From Actinosynnema pretiosum (GTDB lineage Bacteria > Actinomycetota > Actinomycetes > Mycobacteriales > Pseudonocardiaceae): DNA of 64,000 nt. This document shows, in pieces, positions 59,469 to 64,000 of the stretch. The notes beneath the pieces were generated by a model. It saw only the letters and a program-made list of their open reading frames with translations, ran no database searches and had not been told where the DNA came from. Numbering within the stretch: position 1 is the first letter of the stretch; the number at the start of each line of letters is the position of its first letter. The DNA lies in the NCBI RefSeq assembly GCF_024171695.1, contig NZ_JAMTCF010000029.1, positions 1 to 64,000 on the forward strand, in the 5' to 3' direction. The translations under genes were made by a program, and so were the position numbers.

Positions 59469-59682
59469 CGACGTCACCGTGACCGTGCTCGACGTCCAGG
59501 GCAACGTCGTGCGGGTGGGCATCCAGGCCCCCCGCTCGGTGGCGGTGCACCGGGACGAGCTGTACCGGGCGCTGCGCATCGCCAACGAGCAGGCCGCCCT
59601 CAAGCCGGGGGCGCCGGAGCCGGACCTTGACCAGCTGCTGGGCTCGCCACCACCCCCTCCCGAGGAGGGCGGGGCGGGCTGA
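59422..59682 (+). CDS. csrA: Translational regulator CsrA
   Basis: An 86-aa RNA-binding regulator that blocks translation by binding GGA motifs. It begins [20 protein letters not shown] and has [22 protein letters not shown], with the RNA-contacting Arg44-type residue (VHRDE). A Pro/Glu-rich tail ([13 protein letters not shown]) makes it longer than usual (about 61-75 aa). ATG 59422 lies inside the end of fliW. The fliC leader is its likely target. Confidence 0.94.
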   Translation: MLVLTRRAGESLRIGDDVTVTVLDVQGNVVRVGIQAPRSVAVHRDELYRALRIANEQAALKPGAPEPDLDQLLGSPPPPPEEGGAG

Positions 59683-59732
59683 CCTCCCGGCAGGGAGGAG
59701 CGGCTCCACCGGAGCGACGACGACGCTGAGCA

Positions 59733-59760
59733 GGGGCCGCCGTGACCCAACGGCGGCCCC
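59733..59760 (+). terminator. Hairpin terminator after csrA
   Basis: A 10-bp stem (GGGGCCGCCG/CGGCGGCCCC) with an 8-nt loop, followed by TTCGTCGT, 51 nt past the csrA stop. Confidence 0.82.
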
Positions 59761-59764
59761 TTCG

Positions 59765-59880
59765 TCGTACCCCGCTCCGGCGTACTCCGGTCCGTCGTGC
59801 CCCAGCCCGCCGTACTCCGGTCCGGCGTACTCCGGTCCGTCGTGTCCCGGCCCGCCATACCCCGGTCCGCCGCGCCACGG
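59765..59880. repeat. Tandem repeat of 15-bp units (CCGGTCCGYCGTGYC)
   Basis: Imperfect 15-bp units (CCGTACTCCGGTCCG, TCGTGTCCCGGCCCG and similar) repeat about seven times. The period is a multiple of 3, and read on the minus strand they give Gly-Pro-Glu-Tyr/Gly-His-Asp units, but no convincing gene frame surrounds them. The gap 59683-60264 otherwise contains a hairpin, this repeat and the protease promoter region. Confidence 0.7.
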
Positions 59881-60174
59881 CCTCCGCGCCTCGACCTCCG
59901 CGCCTCGGCCTCCACGACGCGCCCGATCCCCCGTCACCGCGCCCCACGCCTGCCCGGCGAGCGCCGCCGTCCACTCGCGACGCTTCTCCGTCCACTCGGG
60001 ACGTGGTCCGGGTCTCCCCGGAAAGTCCTGTGCCGCAACCGATCGCGACCGTTTCAGCACCTGTTGAGCGCACCCTCCCGTTTCGGGGACAACTGAATCA
60101 CCACCAACGTGGCACTTGATACGCAACGTTTTTAAGCTTTCCCACGAAGGAGTGAAAAAAAGCCTGTAACTCAC

Positions 60175-60201
60175 TCAAGTAGGTGAGATCGCTTCCGTAC
60201 T
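60175..60201 (+). promoter_or_regulatory. Sigma-28-like element before the S8 protease
   Basis: Plus strand: CTCAA, 15 nt, TCCGTACT, one base off the fliM -10 box (GCCGTACT). It lies 63 nt upstream of the protease start. Confidence 0.4.
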
Positions 60202-60264
60202 CCTCGCTCGTAGAGCACGTGGCGCAGGAGGCGCGCGTGCGACCTCTCTGAGTGAGGAGTTCCC

Positions 60265-61962
60265 GTGAGCGCATCTCACCGGGAGTGGGCCGACCGGGCT
60301 TCCCGCCCGGCGCCGGGCATGGACGCCCGGTCCACCAGGTGGCGCAAGCGCGCCGCCGCGTCCGCCATCGCCATCGCCACCGGGGTGGGCGTGCTCGCCT
60401 CGGCCGGTTCGGCGGGCGCCGCCGACGTCGAGGGCGAGATCCGCGCCGTCCCCGGCGCCAAGGTCGTCAGCAACCGCTACCTGGTCGTCCTCAAGGACAG
60501 CCCCGAGGCGTCCTGGTCGGTCGGCAGCAAGCTGGTCACCCGCTTCGGCGGACGAGTGCGCGTCACCTGGTCCGACGCGCTGCAGGGCTTCTCGTTCGAG
60601 GGCACCGAGCGCCAGGCCAGGCGCCTGGCCGCCGACGCCCGCGTGTCCTTCGTCGAGCCGGTCACCGAGGTGACCACCAGCGGCACCCAGACCGGCGCCG
60701 CCTGGGGCCTGGACCGCCTCGACCAGCGCGCGCTGCCGCTCGACGGCAAGTACACCTACCCGAACACCGCCGCGAACGTGACCGCGTACGTCGTGGACAC
60801 CGGCATCCGCACCAGCCACGCCGACTTCGGCGGCCGGGCCACCATCGGCTACGACGCCGTCGGCGACGGCCGCAACGGCCAGGACTGCAACGGCCACGGC
60901 ACCCACGTCGCGGGCACCGTCGGCGGCACGACCTACGGCGTGGCCAAGCAGGCCAAGCTGGTCGGCGTGCGCGTGCTGAACTGCCAGGGCTCGGGCACCA
61001 GCGAGCAGGTCGTCAACGGCCTCAACTGGATCACCCGCAACGCGGTCAAGCCCGCCGTCGCGAACCTGAGCCTGTCCGGCGGCGTCAACTCCGCCATCGA
61101 CCAGGCCGTCCGCGCCTCCGTCGCCTCCGGCGTCACCTACGTGGTGGCCGCGGGCAACGGCGACGCCCAGGGCAACCCGAAGGACGCCTGCTCCGTCTCG
61201 CCCGCCAGGGTCGGCGAGGCCATCGTGGTCGGCGCGACCGACCGCACCGACACCAAGGCGTCGTTCTCCAACTACGGAACCTGCGTGGACGTCTTCGCGC
61301 CCGGCGTGTCCATCGTGTCCGACACCGCCTCCGGCGACACCTCCACCGCCAGCTACAGCGGCACCTCGATGGCGGCCCCGCACGTCGCGGGCGTCGCGGC
61401 CCTGCTGCTGTCGGCCACCCCGTCGCTGTCCCCGGCCCAGGTCCAGTCCAAGATCACCTCCTCGGCCACGGCCAACGCGGTCAAGAACCCGATGACCGGC
61501 TCGCCGAACCGCCTGCTGTTCGTCGAGCAGGCCGCCGCGACCACGCAGCCGCCCACCACGACCACCCCGCCCACCACGACCCCGCCGGTGACCACCACCC
61601 CGACCAACCCGTCGGCGAAGGTCTTCGGCAACGGCGCGGACGTGGTCATCCCGCAGAGCCGGTCGGTGGCCAGCGCCATCACCGTCACCGGCATCGGCGG
61701 CAGCGCGCCGTCCGCGCTGTCGGTCACCGTGGCGATCAAGCACCCCAGCCGCGGCGACATGCAGATCGACCTGCTCGGCCCGTCGGGCCGCGCGTACCGC
61801 CTGGCGAACCTCAACGCCAACGACACGGCGGCCGACGTGAACACCACCTACAAGGTCGACGCCTCCGGTGAGACCGCCTCCGGCTCGTGGCGGCTCCGGA
61901 TCCTCGACGTCCTGCGCCCGGCTTCGACCGGAACGCTCGACTCCTGGTCGCTGACCTTCTGA
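60265..61962 (+). CDS. Secreted S8 (subtilisin-like) peptidase with C-terminal P domain
   Basis: A 565-aa exported serine protease. A Sec/Tat-type signal region (about 24-53, RWRKRAAASAIAIATG then Ala-rich) is followed by an I9 inhibitor propeptide (NRYLVVLKDSPEASWSVG; about 68-140), a peptidase domain with catalytic Asp in AYVVDTGIRTSH, His in CNGHGTHVAG and Ser in SGTSMAAPHVAG, a Thr/Pro linker (PPTTTTPPTTTPP), and a P/proprotein-convertase domain (about 455-565; HPSRGDMQIDLLGPSG). The start is GTG 60265 with GAGGAG upstream. A sigma-28-like element upstream hints at co-regulation with flagella. A perfect hairpin follows the gene. Confidence 0.95.
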   Translation: MSASHREWADRASRPAPGMDARSTRWRKRAAASAIAIATGVGVLASAGSAGAADVEGEIRAVPGAKVVSNRYLVVLKDSPEASWSVGSKLVTRFGGRVRVTWSDALQGFSFEGTERQARRLAADARVSFVEPVTEVTTSGTQTGAAWGLDRLDQRALPLDGKYTYPNTAANVTAYVVDTGIRTSHADFGGRATIGYDAVGDGRNGQDCNGHGTHVAGTVGGTTYGVAKQAKLVGVRVLNCQGSGTSEQVVNGLNWITRNAVKPAVANLSLSGGVNSAIDQAVRASVASGVTYVVAAGNGDAQGNPKDACSVSPARVGEAIVVGATDRTDTKASFSNYGTCVDVFAPGVSIVSDTASGDTSTASYSGTSMAAPHVAGVAALLLSATPSLSPAQVQSKITSSATANAVKNPMTGSPNRLLFVEQAAATTQPPTTTTPPTTTPPVTTTPTNPSAKVFGNGADVVIPQSRSVASAITVTGIGGSAPSALSVTVAIKHPSRGDMQIDLLGPSGRAYRLANLNANDTAADVNTTYKVDASGETASGSWRLRILDVLRPASTGTLDSWSLTF

Positions 61963-61970
61963 CCACCGAC

Positions 61971-62010
61971 GCGGCAGCCGCGCCCCCGCACCTGGGGGCG
62001 CGGCTGCCGC
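61971..62010 (+). terminator. Hairpin terminator after the S8 protease
   Basis: A perfect 17-bp stem (GCGGCAGCCGCGCCCCC and complement) with a 6-nt loop, 8 nt past the protease stop. Confidence 0.92.
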
Positions 62011-62035
62011 CGCACCAGCCCCGAGAGCGGCAGCC

Positions 62036-63676
62036 ATGATCCAGAACGCGGTGGTCCAGACCGACCTCCCCTCGCTGCGCACCTGCGTGGACCTGTCCCC
62101 GGACCCGGCCGCGGTCGTGCGCCTGACCGGCGACGTGGTGCTGGTCAACTCCCGGATGCTCGCCGTCTTCGGCTACGCCGAGGACCAGGTCGTCGGCCGC
62201 AGCGCCACCGACTTCGCCCCCGAGGCCACGCGCGAGCTCCTGCGCTGGCAGCGCGGCGACTTCGTGAGCCTGCTGCTGGCAGGTCAGATGCCCGAGACCA
62301 TCCGCCTGCACGCCCGCCGCAGCAACGGCGCCACCTTCCCGGTCGAGGTCAGCGCCTGCGTCGTCGTCGCCGACGGCGAGCTGATGGCCCTGCTGACCGT
62401 GCGCGACATCGAGCAGCGCCTCACCGAGCTGGAGGCCCAGGAGCGCAAGCGCGCCGACGTGGACGACCGCGCGCTGGCCCGCCGCAACCAGGCCGAGCGC
62501 CTGGAGAGCCTCGGCCAGCTCGCGGGCGGCGTCGCGCACGACTTCAACAACCTGCTCGGCGTCATGCTCAACTACACGACGTTCGTCGAGGAGGAGCTCG
62601 CCGAGGCCGCCGAGGGCGACGGCGAGCACTGGACCCCCGTCCTGGAGGACCTCATCCAGGTCCGCAGGGCGGTGGAGCGCGCCGCCCAGCTGACCAGGCA
62701 GCTCCTCGTCTTCGGCCGCCGCGAGGTGGTCAGGGCCCGCCCGTTCAACGTCAACTGCGTGGTGGCGGGCGTCGAGCCCATGCTCCGCCGCACCATCGGC
62801 GAGCACATCGTCCTGGACATCGAGCTGGACCACGAGGTCAAGCGGGCCTTCGCCGACCCCGGCCAGATCGAGAACGTCCTGCTCAACCTCGTCATCAACG
62901 CCCGCGACGCCATGCCCGGCGGGGGCAGCCTCACCGTCGACACCGGCATGATCGAGCTCGACCCGGTCACCGTCGCCCAGCGCCCCCAGCTCCAGCCCGG
63001 CGAGTACGTCCGCCTGCGCGTCAGCGACACCGGCGAGGGCATCACCGACGACGTCCTGGAGCGCATCTTCGAGCCGTTCTTCACCACCAAGCCCAAGGGC
63101 GAGGGCACCGGCCTCGGCCTGGCCACCGTCTACGGCATCGTCCAGCAGGCGGGCGGCGACGTGCAGCTCTACTCGCAGCCCGGCCTGGGCACCACCGCCT
63201 CCGTCCTGCTCCCGGTCACCGAGGCCGAGACCCCGGAGGAGGACGACGGCCCCGAACTGCTGCGCGACGGCGGCGAGGGCGGCACCATCCTCCTGGTGGA
63301 GGACCAGGTGGCGCTGCGCGAGGTGACCCGCAGGCTCCTGGAGCGCAACGGCTACGACGTCATCACCGCCCCGAACGGCATGGCCGCGCTCCGCATCGCC
63401 CACGACCACGACGGCCACATCGACCTCGTCCTCACCGACGTGGTCATGCCGGGGATGCTCGGCAAGGAGCTGGGGGAGCGCGTCACCCTGGTCCGCCCCG
63501 GCGTCGCGGTCGTGTACATGTCCGGCTACGCCCAGCCGGTCCTGACCTCCCAGGGCACCCTGAACCCCGGTGTGGTCCTGGTGGAGAAGCCGTTCTCGGA
63601 GGCCGAGCTGATGTCGAAGGTCCACGCGGCGGTGGAGAACCACCGCGCCAGGGCGCTGGCGGGCGACCCGAGGTGA
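62036..63676 (+). CDS. PAS-hybrid histidine kinase with C-terminal receiver
   Basis: A 546-aa cytosolic kinase. A PAS domain (about 15-125; [36 protein letters not shown]) leads to a short coil, the phosphoacceptor His in [18 protein letters not shown] (about residue 170), and the ATPase with [39 protein letters not shown] and [13 protein letters not shown] receiver domain ends it ([13 protein letters not shown]; Asp in [11 protein letters not shown]; Lys in VEKPF). The start is ATG 62036. The next gene overlaps its stop (GTGA) and is a receiver protein, so the two probably form a phosphorelay. Confidence 0.95.
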   Translation: MIQNAVVQTDLPSLRTCVDLSPDPAAVVRLTGDVVLVNSRMLAVFGYAEDQVVGRSATDFAPEATRELLRWQRGDFVSLLLAGQMPETIRLHARRSNGATFPVEVSACVVVADGELMALLTVRDIEQRLTELEAQERKRADVDDRALARRNQAERLESLGQLAGGVAHDFNNLLGVMLNYTTFVEEELAEAAEGDGEHWTPVLEDLIQVRRAVERAAQLTRQLLVFGRREVVRARPFNVNCVVAGVEPMLRRTIGEHIVLDIELDHEVKRAFADPGQIENVLLNLVINARDAMPGGGSLTVDTGMIELDPVTVAQRPQLQPGEYVRLRVSDTGEGITDDVLERIFEPFFTTKPKGEGTGLGLATVYGIVQQAGGDVQLYSQPGLGTTASVLLPVTEAETPEEDDGPELLRDGGEGGTILLVEDQVALREVTRRLLERNGYDVITAPNGMAALRIAHDHDGHIDLVLTDVVMPGMLGKELGERVTLVRPGVAVVYMSGYAQPVLTSQGTLNPGVVLVEKPFSEAELMSKVHAAVENHRARALAGDPR

Positions 63677-64000
63677 CCACCACCGAGCTGGCGGGCGCCC
63701 CGGTCCTGGTCGTGGAGGACGACCCGGACATCCGCGAGGTCTACCGCAGGGTCCTGGTCAAGCTCGGCTGCGAGGTCCGGCTGGCCGACAGCGGCGCCGC
63801 CGCGTTCGCCCTGGTGGCCGGGGGCTTCGCGCCCAGGGTCGCCTACGTCGACCTCGGCCTTCCCGACCTGTGCGGCGGCGAGGTCATCGCGCGGCTCCGC
63901 GCCATGGGCCTGGCCGCCTCCTGCTCGTTCGTGGTGGCCAGCGGCTCGGGCGACGACTCCGCGGTGCTGGCGGACGCGGACGCCGTGATGGCCAAGCCCT
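63673..64000 (+). CDS. Response regulator receiver protein (cut off at window end)
   Basis: The first ~109 residues of a receiver domain: PVLVVEDDPDIREVYRRVL, phosphoacceptor Asp in VAYVDLGLPDLCGG, VVASGSGDD and the Lys in VMAKP. GTG 63673 overlaps the kinase stop as GTGA. It continues past the right edge, so an output domain cannot be judged. Confidence 0.9.
   Translation, partial: MTTTELAGAPVLVVEDDPDIREVYRRVLVKLGCEVRLADSGAAAFALVAGGFAPRVAYVDLGLPDLCGGEVIARLRAMGLAASCSFVVASGSGDDSAVLADADAVMAKP

Overview
The window is about 70% G+C, with actinobacterial codon use and many GTG starts. It carries an almost complete flagellar and chemotaxis gene set. Together with the neighbouring genes (LLM flavin oxidoreductase, CDGSH protein, STAS protein, S8 protease) this suggests a zoospore-forming actinomycete of the Actinosynnema/Pseudonocardiales type. 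The genus is an inference from gene content, not from a marker gene. No tRNA, rRNA, CRISPR array, insertion sequence or phage gene was seen.

Layout. 1-4.3 kb: a sugar/polyol metabolism cassette (Gfo/Idh/MocA oxidoreductase, TIM-barrel isomerase, alditol oxidase) between inverted copies of a ~110 bp repeat. 4.3-14 kb: unrelated genes (MFS exporter with TetR regulator; STAS protein; methyltransferase, CDGSH protein and iron redox protein; carboxylate-amine ligase; LLM oxidoreductase; sensor kinase), with G-rich minisatellite spacers. 14-59.7 kb: the motility island. 60.2-64 kb: secreted subtilisin, hybrid histidine kinase and a cut-off response regulator.

Motility island, by apparent transcription unit. 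Minus strand: flhA-flhF-small membrane protein (possibly continuing into the kinase and LLM genes); cheB-cheR-cheY-cheX-cheY-cheX; a hypothetical gene; an MCP gene; cheA-cheW; a 71-aa membrane protein; fliM-fliN-fliO-fliP-fliQ-fliR-flhB; flbD-motA-motB-fliL; flgB-flgC-fliE-fliF-fliG-fliH-fliI-fliJ-(NlpC/P60-transglycosylase)-fliK-flgD-flgE; fliD-fliS-fliT; fliC; fliA. Plus strand: flgN-flgK-flgL-fliW-csrA. Many genes overlap by ATGA/GTGA, which suggests translational coupling, and several units end in strong hairpins.

Regulation visible in the sequence. Upstream of flhA, cheB, cheA, the 71-aa gene, fliM, flbD, flgB, fliC and flgN there is a shared element, (C/T)TCAN, exactly 15 nt, then (G/A)CCG(A/T). 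It resembles sigma-28/WhiG promoters and fits the fliA gene encoded here. A one-mismatch copy precedes the S8 protease and another precedes flgE. The fliC leader has a 5' hairpin presenting GGA and a second GGA in the ribosome binding site, as expected for CsrA control, and csrA-fliW lie nearby. The least explained feature is a ~157 bp intergenic array of GGTTG motifs spaced by about one DNA helical turn (29974-30130), with a three-unit version between fliA and flgN. A perfect 39-bp palindrome lies 200 bp away.
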